A model generated the notes under the pieces. It saw only the letters and a list, made by a program, of their open reading frames with translations. It searched no databases and was not told the origin of the DNA. This document shows, one piece after another, positions 8,838 through 19,596 of a DNA stretch of 64,000 bases; within the stretch, counting starts at the first letter, position 1; each line of letters begins with the position of its first letter. The position numbers and the translations under genes were made by a program. The stretch spans positions 496,001 to 560,000 of the forward strand of contig SFDQ01000001.1 in NCBI GenBank assembly GCA_004558145.1. Direction: 5' to 3'. The DNA comes from Oscillospiraceae bacterium. Its GTDB lineage: Bacteria; Bacillota_A; Clostridia; Oscillospirales; Ruminococcaceae.

Positions 8838-10499
8838 ATGAAAACGGATATTCAGATCGCCCAGGAGGCGACCTTGAAGCCCATCACCGAGATCGCGGCG
8901 GGGCTGGGCCTTGGCGAGGATGACATCAGCCTTTACGGAAAATACAAGGCGAAGATCGACCACCGGCTGGCCAAAAAGGCCCAGAAGCAGGGCAAGCTGA
9001 TTTTGGTCACGGCCATCAGCCCCACCCCGGCGGGCGAGGGCAAGACCACCATCAGCTGCGGCCTTGCGGACGCGCTGAACGCCCTGGGCAAAAAGACCAT
9101 GCTCTGCCTGCGGGAGCCCAGCCTCGGGCCCGTGTTCGGCATCAAGGGCGGCGCGGCCGGCGGCGGCTACGCCCAGGTGGTGCCCATGGAGGACATCAAC
9201 CTCCACTTCACCGGCGACCTGCACGCCATCGGCGCGGCCAACAACCTGCTGGCGGCCATGGTGGACAACAGCATCTACCAGGGCAACCCCCACCACATCG
9301 ACCCCCGCCGGGTGACCTGGAAGCGCTGCGTGGACATGAACGACCGGCAGCTGCGCTTTGTCACCGACGGCCTGGGCGGCAAGGTGAACGGCACCCCCCG
9401 GGAGGACGGCTTTGACATCACGGTGGCCAGCGAAGTGATGGCCATCTTCTGCCTTGCCACCGACCTGAAAGACTTGAAGGAGCGGCTGTCCCGCATCGTG
9501 GTGGCCTACACCTACGAGGGCCAGCCTGTGACCGCCGGCCAGATCGGCGCGGCGGGCGCGATGACCGCCCTGCTGAAGGACGCCTTTGACCCGAACCTCG
9601 TCCAGACGCTGGAGAACAACCCCGCCATCATCCACGGCGGCCCCTTCGCCAACATCGCCCACGGCTGCAACAGCGTGATGGCCACCCGGCTGAGCCTTTC
9701 TCTGGCGGACTATGTGGTCACCGAGGCGGGCTTCGGCGCGGACCTGGGCGCGGAGAAATTCCTGGACATCAAGTGCCGCATGACCGGCCTTGCCCCCAAC
9801 GCGGTGGTGCTGGTGGCCACCGTGCGGGCGCTGAAGCATCACGGCGGCTGCCCCAAAGACCAGCTGGGCGTGCCCAATGTGGACTACCTGAAGGCGGGCG
9901 CGGCGAACCTTGCCCGCCACGTGGAGAACATGCGCGGCTTCGGCGTGCCGGTATGCGTGGCCATCAACGCCTTCCCCACCGACAGCGCCGAGGAGCACGA
10001 GTGCCTGCGGGACATCTGCGCCGACCTGGGCGTGCCCTGCGAGCTTGCCACCGTCTTTGCCGACGGCGGCAAGGGCGGCCTTGAACTGGGCAAAGCGGTG
10101 CTGAGCATCCTGCAGCCCGAGACCACCCTCAACTTCACCTACCCCGACGAGGCCCCGCTGGCCGAGAAGGTGGACGCAGTGGCGAAGAAGATCTACCGCG
10201 CCGCGGCGGTGAGCTGGAGCGCCCCCGCCAAGAAGGCGCTGGCTGAAATTGAGGCCATGGGCTATGGCAAGCTGCCGGTGTGCATCGCCAAGACCCAGTA
10301 CTCCTTCAGCGACGACGCGACTCTGCTGGCCGCGCCGGAGGGCTTCACCATGACCGTGCGGGACGTGCGCCTTTCCGCCGGCGCGGGGTTCGTGGTGGTC
10401 ATCATGGGCAGCATCATGACCATGCCCGGCCTGCCCAAAAAGCCCGCCGCCGAGAACATCGACGTGGACGAGAACGGCCGCATCACCGGGCTGTTCTGA
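8838..10499 (+). CDS. fhs: formate--tetrahydrofolate ligase
   Basis: 553 residues, close to the usual ~556. Starts MKTDIQIAQEATLKPI. The ATP-binding loop TPAGEGKTT lies near residue 60, LREPSLGPVFGIKGGAAGGG near 90, and the C-terminal VRLSAGAGFVV plus MPGLPKKPAAENID block is typical. It makes 10-formyl-THF from formate, ATP and THF, feeding one-carbon metabolism and, in acetogens, the Wood-Ljungdahl methyl branch. The start at 8838 was chosen over an in-frame upstream ATG at 8775 because of AAAGGGTGG just upstream and the family N-terminus. It is monocistronic between its own promoter and a terminator. Confidence 0.97.
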   Translation: MKTDIQIAQEATLKPITEIAAGLGLGEDDISLYGKYKAKIDHRLAKKAQKQGKLILVTAISPTPAGEGKTTISCGLADALNALGKKTMLCLREPSLGPVFGIKGGAAGGGYAQVVPMEDINLHFTGDLHAIGAANNLLAAMVDNSIYQGNPHHIDPRRVTWKRCVDMNDRQLRFVTDGLGGKVNGTPREDGFDITVASEVMAIFCLATDLKDLKERLSRIVVAYTYEGQPVTAGQIGAAGAMTALLKDAFDPNLVQTLENNPAIIHGGPFANIAHGCNSVMATRLSLSLADYVVTEAGFGADLGAEKFLDIKCRMTGLAPNAVVLVATVRALKHHGGCPKDQLGVPNVDYLKAGAANLARHVENMRGFGVPVCVAINAFPTDSAEEHECLRDICADLGVPCELATVFADGGKGGLELGKAVLSILQPETTLNFTYPDEAPLAEKVDAVAKKIYRAAAVSWSAPAKKALAEIEAMGYGKLPVCIAKTQYSFSDDATLLAAPEGFTMTVRDVRLSAGAGFVVVIMGSIMTMPGLPKKPAAENIDVDENGRITGLF

Positions 10500-10510
10500 A
10501 AAAGACATTA

Positions 10511-10543
10511 AAAAGCGGCTCCCCGCGCGGGGAGCCGCTTTTT
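10511..10543. terminator. bidirectional terminator between fhs and spoVAE
   Basis: Perfect 16-base inverted repeat centred at 10526/10527, with A-run and T-run on both sides, lying between the convergent fhs and spoVA genes. Confidence 0.9.
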
Positions 10544-10598
10544 CGTGGTGCGGCACCTTGTGTTTTCGCGGTCAGCCGTTTGCCCGGCCGGCCTTTTT

Positions 10599-10955
10599 TC
10601 AGTTCTGGTCTTTCGAGTGGCTGAAGGCCGCGGCCAGCACGCCGCACACAAGGCTGGCGGTGACCCCGGCGGCCGCGGCGGAAAAGCCGCCGCAGAGCGC
10701 GCCCAAAAGGCCGCTTTTTTCCACCGCGTCCACCACGCCCTGGGCCAGCAGGTGCCCAAAGCCCAGCAGGGGCACGCTGGCCCCCGCCCCGGCGAACTCC
10801 GCCAGCGGGTCGTAGAGGCCCAGGGCGCTGAGCACGACCCCCGCCACCACATAGGTCACCAGCACCCGGGCGGGGGTGATGCTGGTCAGGTCGATGAGCA
10901 GCTGCCCCGCCACGCAGATGAGGCCGCCCACCACGAAGGCCCAAAGATAGGTCAT
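10599..10955 (-). CDS. spoVAE: stage V sporulation protein AE (SpoVAEb-type)
   Basis: 118 residues starting MTYLWAFVVGGLICVAGQLL, very hydrophobic with about four membrane spans. This is the usual size and sequence style of SpoVAE(b). It is part of the inner spore-membrane channel that moves dipicolinic acid into the forespore and out at germination. Its ATG overlaps the spoVAD stop by 4 bases (ATGA), and GGAGG lies 7 bases upstream, so it is translationally coupled. Confidence 0.92.
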   Translation of the reverse strand: MTYLWAFVVGGLICVAGQLLIDLTSITPARVLVTYVVAGVVLSALGLYDPLAEFAGAGASVPLLGFGHLLAQGVVDAVEKSGLLGALCGGFSAAAAGVTASLVCGVLAAAFSHSKDQN

Positions 10956-11962
10956 GTTTCCGCCTCCTCGCTCACAAGTTCCACCAGATGGGCCACGCCG
11001 GGGATGCTCATGCCCTGCTGGCTGGTGATCTGGCTCATCAGCGCCCCGGTGGAGAGGAACAGCACCCGGCGCATTTTGCCCTTGCGCAGAGCGGGCAGCA
11101 CCCGGGCGCAGAGCACCGCCGCCGAACAGCCCGCCCCGCTGCCCCCGGCCTGCACCTCCTGTTTGTGGATGTCGTAAATTTCCAGGCCGCAGTCGGTGTG
11201 GTTTTTCATTTCCAGGCCCTCCGCCTCCAGCAGCTGGAGCAGCAGGCGGCTGCCCACCAGACCCAGGTCGCCGGTGTAGACCGCGTCGAAGTCGGCGGGG
11301 GTGCGGCCGGTATCCGCGCAGTGGCGCAGGATGGTCTCGGCGGCGGCGGGGGCCATGGCGCCGCCCATGTTGGTCAGGTCGGTGACGGCATAGTCCCGCA
11401 CCCGGCCGAAGGTGACCGAGGCCACCCGGGGCCCCGCCCCCCGCGCCGCCACAAGGCAGCAACCCGCGGCGGTGGCCGTCCACTGGGCGGTGGGGGTGCG
11501 CTTGCCGCCGTAGCTCAGAGGGGTGCGGAACTGCCGCTCCGCCGCGCAGAAGTGGCTGCTGGCCAGCGCCGCCGCCACCTCCACGCAGCCACCCGCCGCA
11601 AGGCAGGCCGCCAGCCCCAGCGCCTCGGCCATGGTGCTGCACGCCCCGTACAGCCCGGCAAAGGGCACATCGGTGCGGCTCATGTGGTAGGCGGTGGCGG
11701 TGCACTGGTTCTGCAGGTCGCCCCCCAGCACAAGGTTCAGCCGCCCCAAGGGCAGCCGGGCCTTTTGCAGTGTCAGCTCCAGGCAGTGCTGTTGTAAGCG
11801 GCTTTCCGCCTGCTCCCAGGTGGGCTCGCCCAGACTGTTCTCGGGGAAGAGCAGGTCGAACTGGGCCGCCATCGGGCCCTCCCCTTCCTTTTTGCCGCCC
11901 ACGGCCCCCTGGGCCAGAATGACCGGCGGCGCGTCGAAGAGGATGGTGTCGCCTTTGCGCAT
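10952..11962 (-). CDS. spoVAD: stage V sporulation protein AD
   Basis: 336 residues from MRKGDTILFDAPPVILAQGA; Bacillus SpoVAD is about 338. It has a thiolase-like fold, soluble, and binds dipicolinic acid at the spore membrane. Family blocks seen are AVGGKKEGEGP, LLGGDLQNQ-like LVLGGDLQNQ, YGACSTMAE, the GGKRTPTAQWTAT block, and the C-terminal GCGCSA-like SGAGCSAAV. The start was chosen by AAAGGAGG 7 bases upstream; a longer in-frame extension is just the antisense side of spoVAC reading. It sits 13 bases after spoVAC. Confidence 0.95.
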   Translation of the reverse strand: MRKGDTILFDAPPVILAQGAVGGKKEGEGPMAAQFDLLFPENSLGEPTWEQAESRLQQHCLELTLQKARLPLGRLNLVLGGDLQNQCTATAYHMSRTDVPFAGLYGACSTMAEALGLAACLAAGGCVEVAAALASSHFCAAERQFRTPLSYGGKRTPTAQWTATAAGCCLVAARGAGPRVASVTFGRVRDYAVTDLTNMGGAMAPAAAETILRHCADTGRTPADFDAVYTGDLGLVGSRLLLQLLEAEGLEMKNHTDCGLEIYDIHKQEVQAGGSGAGCSAAVLCARVLPALRKGKMRRVLFLSTGALMSQITSQQGMSIPGVAHLVELVSEEAET

Positions 11963-11975
11963 CAGCCCGCCTCCT

Positions 11976-12422
11976 TTAAATGAAGGGGCGCAGGAAGTAA
12001 TACAGCGCCCCCCAGGCGGTGCTGGCCAGCACGCCGTAGACGATGACCGGGCCGGCGATCTGGAACATCTTGGCCCCCACGCCGGTGACGTAGCCCTCGC
12101 ACCGGGCCTCGATGGCCTGGCTGACCACCGCGTTGGCAAAGCCGGTGATGGGCACCAGCGTGCCCGCCCCGGCCTTTGTGGCCAGCTTGTGATACCAGCC
12201 CAGGGCGGTGGTGACGGCGGAGATCACGATGAGGGTGATGCTGGTCATGCAGCCCGCGTCGCTGCGCACAAAGCCCGCCGCCATGTACGCCTTGCGCAGC
12301 GCCTCGCCCGCAAGGCAGATGCCGCCGCCCACGAAAAAGGCCCACAGGCAGTCCTTGAGCAATTTGGAGTGGGGGCTGGCCTTGCCCACCAGCCGGCCGT
12401 ATTGTTCCACCGTTATCTTCAA
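11976..12422 (-). CDS. spoVAC: stage V sporulation protein AC
   Basis: 148 residues from a TTG at 12422 (reads MKITVEQYGRLVGKASPHSK), with GGGAGGAGG 7 bases upstream. An in-frame ATG at 12455 would add 11 residues but has no ribosome site. About five membrane spans; blocks include GGGICLAGEAL, GAGTLVPITGFANAV and EARCEGYVTGVG. SpoVAC is a mechanosensitive membrane channel subunit for dipicolinic acid in spores. First gene of spoVAC-AD-AE. I could not find a clear sigma-G promoter in the 80 bases between it and the secA terminator. Confidence 0.93.
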   Translation of the reverse strand: MKITVEQYGRLVGKASPHSKLLKDCLWAFFVGGGICLAGEALRKAYMAAGFVRSDAGCMTSITLIVISAVTTALGWYHKLATKAGAGTLVPITGFANAVVSQAIEARCEGYVTGVGAKMFQIAGPVIVYGVLASTAWGALYYFLRPFI

Positions 12423-12503
12423 AGCAGAGTCCTCCTCCCGCTGCGCGAAAAACATTCTGTTTGCAGTTTCTCCCGCCGCGGGGGGATTTATGTACAGACA
12501 GCA

Positions 12504-12541
12504 AAAGGGCGGGCGCCGGCCATTGCCGGCGCCCGCCCTTT
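12504..12541 (-). terminator. secA terminator
   Basis: Perfect 17-bp stem (12504-12520 with 12525-12541), 4-base loop, then TTTTGCTG on the minus strand, 12 bases past the secA stop. Confidence 0.85.
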
Positions 12542-12552
12542 GTCGTCTTGCG

Positions 12553-15312
<2,760 letters not shown>

Positions 15313-15400
15313 AGTATCACTCACGATCTGAACGGGCGGGCGCAAAAGCGGCCCTTTGCCCGGTAATCTGCACACGAAAACCCACAGTGCGCTATTTTAT

Positions 15401-15430
15401 ATAGTACATCACAAAGCCGGGGCCTGTCAA
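15401..15430 (-). promoter_or_regulatory. secA promoter
   Basis: Minus strand: -35 TTGACA (15425-15430), 18-base spacer, -10 TACTAT (15401-15406), about 90 bases before the secA start. Confidence 0.75.
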
Positions 15431-15553
15431 CGCCGCGAGGGGTCGAAAACCCGCTGGTGGAGCCGAACGGGCGGCATTTCACCGCCCGCCGGGCCGCCCC
15501 TTTGGGGCGCGGGGAGGCCAAATGAAACTTTTTTGTGAATTTTCATCAAAGGC

Positions 15554-15582
15554 TTGTTCTCGGGGAACAATATGGCTATAAT
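15554..15582 (+). promoter_or_regulatory. promoter of the hemolysin III gene
   Basis: -35 TTGTTC (15554-15559), 17-base spacer, -10 TATAAT (15577-15582), about 50 bases before the start codon. The rest of the 320-base gap back to secA holds only the divergent secA promoter. Confidence 0.8.
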
Positions 15583-15635
15583 GATAATATAATGTAATAT
15601 TAAAAACTATATGTTATGGTTTTGGAGGTGGCGTT

Positions 15636-16286
15636 ATGAGCCGGTATTTTGAAAAAGGGCGGGAGCCCGTGAGCAGCTACACCCATTTCTGGGGGGCGCT
15701 GGCCAGCGCCTTTGGCACGCTGGCGCTGGCGGCGCGCAGCCTGCACACCGGCGCGGGCGGCGCGGTGCTGGCGGGGGTGGTGCTGTTCGGCCTGTCGCTG
15801 GTGGCGCTCTATTCCGCCAGCAGCATCTACCACTACGCCCTGGGGGCGGCGGCCAAGGTACGGCGGCTGCGCAAGCTGGACCACGCCATGATCTATGTGC
15901 TCATCGCCGGCAGCTACACCCCGCTGTGCATCAAATTCATGGACCCGGCCAAACTGCCGGTGTTCCTGGGGGCCATGTGGACGATGGCGGCGGCGGGCAT
16001 CCTGCTGAAGCTCCTCTGGCTGGACGCGCCCCGCTGGCTGGGCACCCTGCTCTATCTGGCCCTGGGCTGGGCCATCGTGGTGGACCTGCCCGCCTTTGCG
16101 GCCATGCCCGCGGGGTGCCTGGGCCTTGTGGCCGCCGGCGGCGTGTGCTACTCGCTGGGGGCGGTGCTCTACATGCTCAAGTGGCCCAACCTGAGCGAGC
16201 GGTGGGGCTTCCACGAATTGTTCCATCTGTTCATTCTGGCGGGCAGCGCCTGCCACTTCGCCGCGGTGTTCTTCTTCGTGGCGTAA
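15636..16286 (+). CDS. hemolysin III / PAQR-family membrane protein
   Basis: 216 residues, seven predicted spans. PAQR metal-site residues are visible: SSIYH (His ~66), the following LDHAMIY Asp/His, and the C-terminal FHELFHLFILAGSACHF with three His. The family includes YqfA and hemolysin III; in bacteria the role is uncertain, and the fold is related to adiponectin receptors, which are zinc hydrolases. GGAGG ribosome site upstream. Followed 72 bases later by an acetyltransferase gene on the same strand. Confidence 0.9.
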   Translation: MSRYFEKGREPVSSYTHFWGALASAFGTLALAARSLHTGAGGAVLAGVVLFGLSLVALYSASSIYHYALGAAAKVRRLRKLDHAMIYVLIAGSYTPLCIKFMDPAKLPVFLGAMWTMAAAGILLKLLWLDAPRWLGTLLYLALGWAIVVDLPAFAAMPAGCLGLVAAGGVCYSLGAVLYMLKWPNLSERWGFHELFHLFILAGSACHFAAVFFFVA

Positions 16287-16358
16287 AAAGGGCTTGCGGG
16301 CGCGGGGCGCGGGTGATAGAATGGCCTAAAAGACGGCTGTTCTGTGAGGTGATGTGCG

Positions 16359-16877
16359 ATGGAACTCATCCTTCCCGTCCCCGCCTGCGAGGCATCCTAC
16401 CGGCAGGCCATTGAGGAATACGCCCGCGCGGGGCTTTCCCCCACCTGCTTTTTCGGCGGCGCGGAGCACTGCCCCGACGGGCTGTTCGCCCGCTTTGCGG
16501 ACTACCGCGCCGGGCGGGACCTGCCGGCGGGCTATGTGCCCTGCACCAGCCTGTGGCTGGTGGACGGGGACGAATTTCTGGCGGAAGTTTCCATCCGCCA
16601 CCGGCTGACCCCCGCGCTGGAGCGCTTTGGCGGCCACATCGGCTACGCCGTGCGGGCGGGCCGCTGGGGCCAGGGGCTGGGCACGAAGCTGCTGGCGGGC
16701 GCGCTGGACTACGCCCGCGGCACGCTGGGCCTCTCCTGGGTGCTGCTGACCTGCGCCGACGGCAACACCGGCTCCGCCCGGGTCATCGAAAAGAACGGCG
16801 GCGTTCTGCTGGACAAGCTGGACGACGTCATCGACGGCAAACCCCGCGTCACCCGCCGGTACCGCATCGAGCTTTGA
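16359..16877 (+). CDS. GNAT-family N-acetyltransferase
   Basis: 172 residues. The C-terminal acetyl-CoA loop is seen in RWGQGLGTKLLAGALDYA, followed by ADGNTGSARVIEKNGG, a typical GNAT arrangement. The N-terminal half (CFFGGAEHCPDGLF and the strand TSLWLVDGDEFLAEVSIRHR) resembles the COG3981 group of predicted acetyltransferases. The substrate is unknown. GAGGTGATG ribosome site upstream. It ends 14 bases before a terminator. Confidence 0.85.
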   Translation: MELILPVPACEASYRQAIEEYARAGLSPTCFFGGAEHCPDGLFARFADYRAGRDLPAGYVPCTSLWLVDGDEFLAEVSIRHRLTPALERFGGHIGYAVRAGRWGQGLGTKLLAGALDYARGTLGLSWVLLTCADGNTGSARVIEKNGGVLLDKLDDVIDGKPRVTRRYRIEL

Positions 16878-16890
16878 CTCACTTACAAAC

Positions 16891-16932
16891 AAAAAGGTGG
16901 AATTTCCGTATGAGGAAATTTCCACCTTTTTT
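16891..16932. terminator. bidirectional terminator (acetyltransferase / HAD gene)
   Basis: AAAAAGGTGGAA..TTTCC stem with one bulged base and T runs on both strands (16925-16932 on plus). It lies between convergent genes. Confidence 0.85.
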
Positions 16933-16967
16933 TCTTGCCCGAAGGCTGGTATCATAAGAATGGGCTT

Positions 16968-17612
16968 TCAGAGGCCAAGCAGCGCCGGGAGTTCCTCCAG
17001 CGTGCCGATGACCGGCACGCCCGCCGTCAAAAGCCGCGCCCGGCTCTGGTGCCCGGCGGCGCAGAGCACGCACTTCGCGCCAAGGCCCTTCGCCACCTGG
17101 GCGTCGTGGAGGGTGTCCCCCACCATCACCGCCTGGGCCGGGTCAAAATCCTGGCGGGCGATCCACGCTTTGCCCGTTTCCAGCTTGCCGTGGCCGTAAC
17201 AGTCGGTCTGGCCCAGCAGCTCGTCGAAATACCCCGCAAGGCCCAGATGCTCTACTTGGGCGTTCAGCAGCGTCAGCTCGCTGGCCGAGAGGATGACCTG
17301 CCGCACCCCGGCGGATTTCAGTGCGGCCAGAGCATCGGCCGCGCCGGGGCACAAAGAGCAGGAAAAACTCGCGGGGTCATAGCGGGCCACATAGTCCGCC
17401 GCCATCTCTTCAAAGCTGCGCTTTTTAAAGTCGAGGCCCGCCCGCCGGTAGTAGTCCACCACCGGGAACCCGAAGATCTCCCGGTAGGCGGCAAGGTCAT
17501 AGCGGTTGGGGCAGCCGTCCTCCTCCAGCATCTCGTTCAGCAAGCGAAGGCACAGCTGAAGGTCGTCCAGCAGGGTGCCGTTCCAGTCCCAGATGACGCA
17601 GCGGGGTTTCAT
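16968..17612 (-). CDS. HAD-superfamily hydrolase, phosphoglycolate-phosphatase-like
   Basis: 214 residues from the ATG at 17612 (AAAGGAGG 6 bases upstream). HAD motif I is DWNGTLLDD with the nucleophile Asp, motif II is the LSAS region, and motif IV is VMVGDTLHDAQVA. The alpha-helical cap is of the C1 type. It dephosphorylates a small phosphorylated substrate that cannot be named here. It lies 27 bases downstream of queT, so it is probably co-transcribed and, if so, under the preQ1 riboswitch transcript. Confidence 0.85.
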   Translation of the reverse strand: MKPRCVIWDWNGTLLDDLQLCLRLLNEMLEEDGCPNRYDLAAYREIFGFPVVDYYRRAGLDFKKRSFEEMAADYVARYDPASFSCSLCPGAADALAALKSAGVRQVILSASELTLLNAQVEHLGLAGYFDELLGQTDCYGHGKLETGKAWIARQDFDPAQAVMVGDTLHDAQVAKGLGAKCVLCAAGHQSRARLLTAGVPVIGTLEELPALLGL

Positions 17613-17639
17613 AGCGGGCCTCCTTTGATGCAAGGGTGT

Positions 17640-18143
17640 TTACTCGGTGAACAGTTTGCGCAGGGCAGGGTTCGACTCGATGAGCTTCACCAGCGCCACG
17701 CCCAGCACGCCGCAGGCCACCACTTCGCCCAGGGCCACGGTGACCCCGTTCCAGACCATCAGCGGCAGAGTGGCGGGCGTGTCGGAAAAGAAGATGGCAA
17801 TTTCCGGCCCGACGATGAGGGCGTTGAACAAAACCGGCGGCACCGCCGCGGGCAGGGCCAGGCCCCGCACCCGGAAATTGCGCAGTTTGTAGGTCACAAG
17901 GCAGGCCAGCAGGGTGGCCAGGGTGCCGAAGATGACGTCCGGCAGCACCGAACCCAAAAGGTTCGACAGAAAGCATCCCAGCACGGCGGCGGCGATGTAC
18001 TCCGCGCCGAACACCGGCAGCAGCACCAGCGCCTCGGCAAAGCGGATCTGCACCGCGCCGAAGGAGAGGGGCTGCAGCGCCATGCACAGCACCACGTAGA
18101 GGGCGGCCACAAGGCCGCAGCGGACGAGTTTTCGCGTTGACAT
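17640..18143 (-). CDS. queT: queuosine-precursor transporter QueT
   Basis: 167 residues, about six hydrophobic segments; blocks such as ALYVVLCMALQPLSFGAVQIRFAEALVLLP and the LGCFLSNLLGS segment are those of the QueT/ECF S-component family. It imports queuosine precursors such as preQ1, probably with an energy-coupling module encoded elsewhere. The leader carries a preQ1-III-type riboswitch whose last hairpin touches the GGAG ribosome site 9 bases before the ATG, which supports the assignment strongly. Confidence 0.93.
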   Translation of the reverse strand: MSTRKLVRCGLVAALYVVLCMALQPLSFGAVQIRFAEALVLLPVFGAEYIAAAVLGCFLSNLLGSVLPDVIFGTLATLLACLVTYKLRNFRVRGLALPAAVPPVLFNALIVGPEIAIFFSDTPATLPLMVWNGVTVALGEVVACGVLGVALVKLIESNPALRKLFTE

Positions 18144-18144
18144 G

Positions 18145-18262
18145 ATTACACACTCCGGCAGTTAGATTTTGACCGCCCGGCCCTGCCAGTTCCCGACGGT
18201 GTGACCGCCCCTTTTCAAAAAAGGACGGCGAGCCTAAAATCCTAAGTTGCTCTGGCGGGCGT
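18145..18262 (-). promoter_or_regulatory. preQ1-III riboswitch in the queT leader
   Basis: Minus-strand leader contains the core GAGCAACTTAGGATTTTAG closing with GCTC (18252 to 18230), which as I remember it matches the preQ1-III aptamer of Faecalibacterium. Downstream, stem GGCGGT/ACTGCC (18172-18177 with 18157-18162) exposes CAAAATCTA, whose AAAATC can pair with GATTTT in the core (18236-18241), the expected pseudoknot. GGAG (18153-18156) follows directly, 9 bases before the queT ATG, so ligand binding should control translation. Function inferred from signature and neighbour. Confidence 0.88.
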
Positions 18263-18278
18263 CGCCCGCGTAAAAGAT

Positions 18279-18307
18279 ATTATACCAGCCGCCGGCGGGA
18301 TGCGCAA
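18279..18307 (-). promoter_or_regulatory. promoter of queT
   Basis: Minus strand: -35 TTGCGC (18302-18307), 17-base spacer, -10 TATAAT (18279-18284); the transcript would begin just before the riboswitch. Confidence 0.75.
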
Positions 18308-18337
18308 CGCCCGCCGCGGATTTTACAAACTTCTTGT

Positions 18338-18366
18338 TTTACATCCCCTTCGCCGGGGCCTATAAT
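18338..18366 (+). promoter_or_regulatory. promoter of the phosphofructokinase gene
   Basis: -35 TTTACA (18338-18343), 17-base spacer, -10 TATAAT (18361-18366), about 30 bases before the ATG. Divergent from the queT promoter. Confidence 0.8.
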
Positions 18367-18395
18367 AAAAAGGTACACAGAAAGGAAAGACCACC

Positions 18396-19571
18396 ATGAA
18401 ACAAGGCAACCTTCTGATCGTTCACGGCGGCGCGCCCACCGCCGTTATCAACTCCTCGCTGTACGGCGCGGTGACCGAGGCCAAAAAGCACCCGGAAGTG
18501 GAAAAGGTGCTGGGCGCGGTGGGCGGCACCGGCGGCATGCTGAAGGAGAACTTCTGCGACCTGTCCGCCGTGCCGGAGGAGCGCCTGAAGCTGCTGCTGC
18601 AGACCCCCGCCTCCGCCATCGGCACCAGCCGCGACGCGCTGGAGCCCGAGCACTACGCCGCCATGGCCGAGATCTGCCGCAAGCACAACATCCGCTGGGT
18701 GCTGTTCAACGGCGGCAACGGCAGCATGGACGCCTGCGGCAAGCTGTTCAAAGCCTGCGTGGCCGCCGGTGTGGACGTGCGGGTGGTGGGCATCCCCAAG
18801 ACGGTGGACAACGACATCGCCGTGACCGACCACGCCCCCGGCTTCGGCTCGGCCGCCCGGTTCATCGCCGGCATCACCAGCGAGATCAGCCAGGACGTGC
18901 GCAGTCTGCCCATCCATGTGTCGGTCATCGAGGCCATGGGCCGCAACGCCGGCTGGGTCACCGCCGCCAGCGCCCTGGCCCGCACCGGAAACGGCGACGG
19001 CCCCGACCTCATCTACCTGCCCGAGCGCCCCTTCAACGAAGAGGAGTTTCTGGAGAAGGTGGGCGACCTCTACCGCAAGAAGGGCGGCGTGGTCGTGGTG
19101 GCCAGCGAGGGCCTCACCGGCCTGGACGGCAAGCCCATCGTGGAGCCCATCTTCCAGGTGGGCCGCGCCACCTACTACGGCGATGTGAGCGCTCATCTGG
19201 CCAATCTGGTCATCAAAAAGCTGGGCATCAAGGCCCGCAGCGAAAAGCCCGGCATCAGCAACCGCGCCTCCATCGCCTTCCAGTCCGAGACCGACCGGGA
19301 CGAGGCGGTGCTGGTGGGCGGCGAGGCCGCCCGCGCGGCCCTGGCCGGCGAGAACGGCGTGATGGTGGGCCTGCGCCGGGTGCCCGGCCCCGTCTATCAG
19401 GTGGAGACCTTCCTCATCCCTGTGGAGCAGGTGATGCTCTACGAGCGCAAGATGCCCGACGAATACATCAGCGCCGACGGCTGCGACGTCACCGACGCCT
19501 TTGTGGAGTGGTGCCGCCCGCTGATCGGCAGCCCGTTGCGCCAGTTCGTCACCTTCAAACCCACCCTGTAA
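18396..19571 (+). CDS. 6-phosphofructokinase (probably PPi-dependent clade)
   Basis: 391 residues. PFK landmarks: GGAPTAVINSSLYG at the N-terminus, GGNGSMDA at 106-113, IPKTVDNDIAVTDHAPGFGSA at ~133-153, and MGRNAGW. It phosphorylates fructose 6-phosphate in glycolysis. The Lys in PKTVDND (K135) is the mark of PPi-dependent enzymes, while the Gly in GGNGS (G109) is what ATP enzymes usually have at the other diagnostic site, so the donor is uncertain. AAAGGAAAG ribosome site. It is followed 25 bases later by the HD gene in the same direction. Confidence 0.9.
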   Translation: MKQGNLLIVHGGAPTAVINSSLYGAVTEAKKHPEVEKVLGAVGGTGGMLKENFCDLSAVPEERLKLLLQTPASAIGTSRDALEPEHYAAMAEICRKHNIRWVLFNGGNGSMDACGKLFKACVAAGVDVRVVGIPKTVDNDIAVTDHAPGFGSAARFIAGITSEISQDVRSLPIHVSVIEAMGRNAGWVTAASALARTGNGDGPDLIYLPERPFNEEEFLEKVGDLYRKKGGVVVVASEGLTGLDGKPIVEPIFQVGRATYYGDVSAHLANLVIKKLGIKARSEKPGISNRASIAFQSETDRDEAVLVGGEAARAALAGENGVMVGLRRVPGPVYQVETFLIPVEQVMLYERKMPDEYISADGCDVTDAFVEWCRPLIGSPLRQFVTFKPTL

Positions 19572-19596
19572 CATCCAAACCAAAGCGGAGGGAACC

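Noticed and set aside
12423..12503. Sigma-G promoter for spoVAC
   Set aside because: A CATAAAT-like -10 is present but no matching -35 at 17-18 bases; too weak to list.
18145..18262. preQ1-I or preQ1-II riboswitch, or THF riboswitch, in the queT leader
   Set aside because: The small preQ1-I pseudoknot and the preQ1-II pattern are not seen; the GAGCAACTTAGGATTTTAG core fits preQ1-III.
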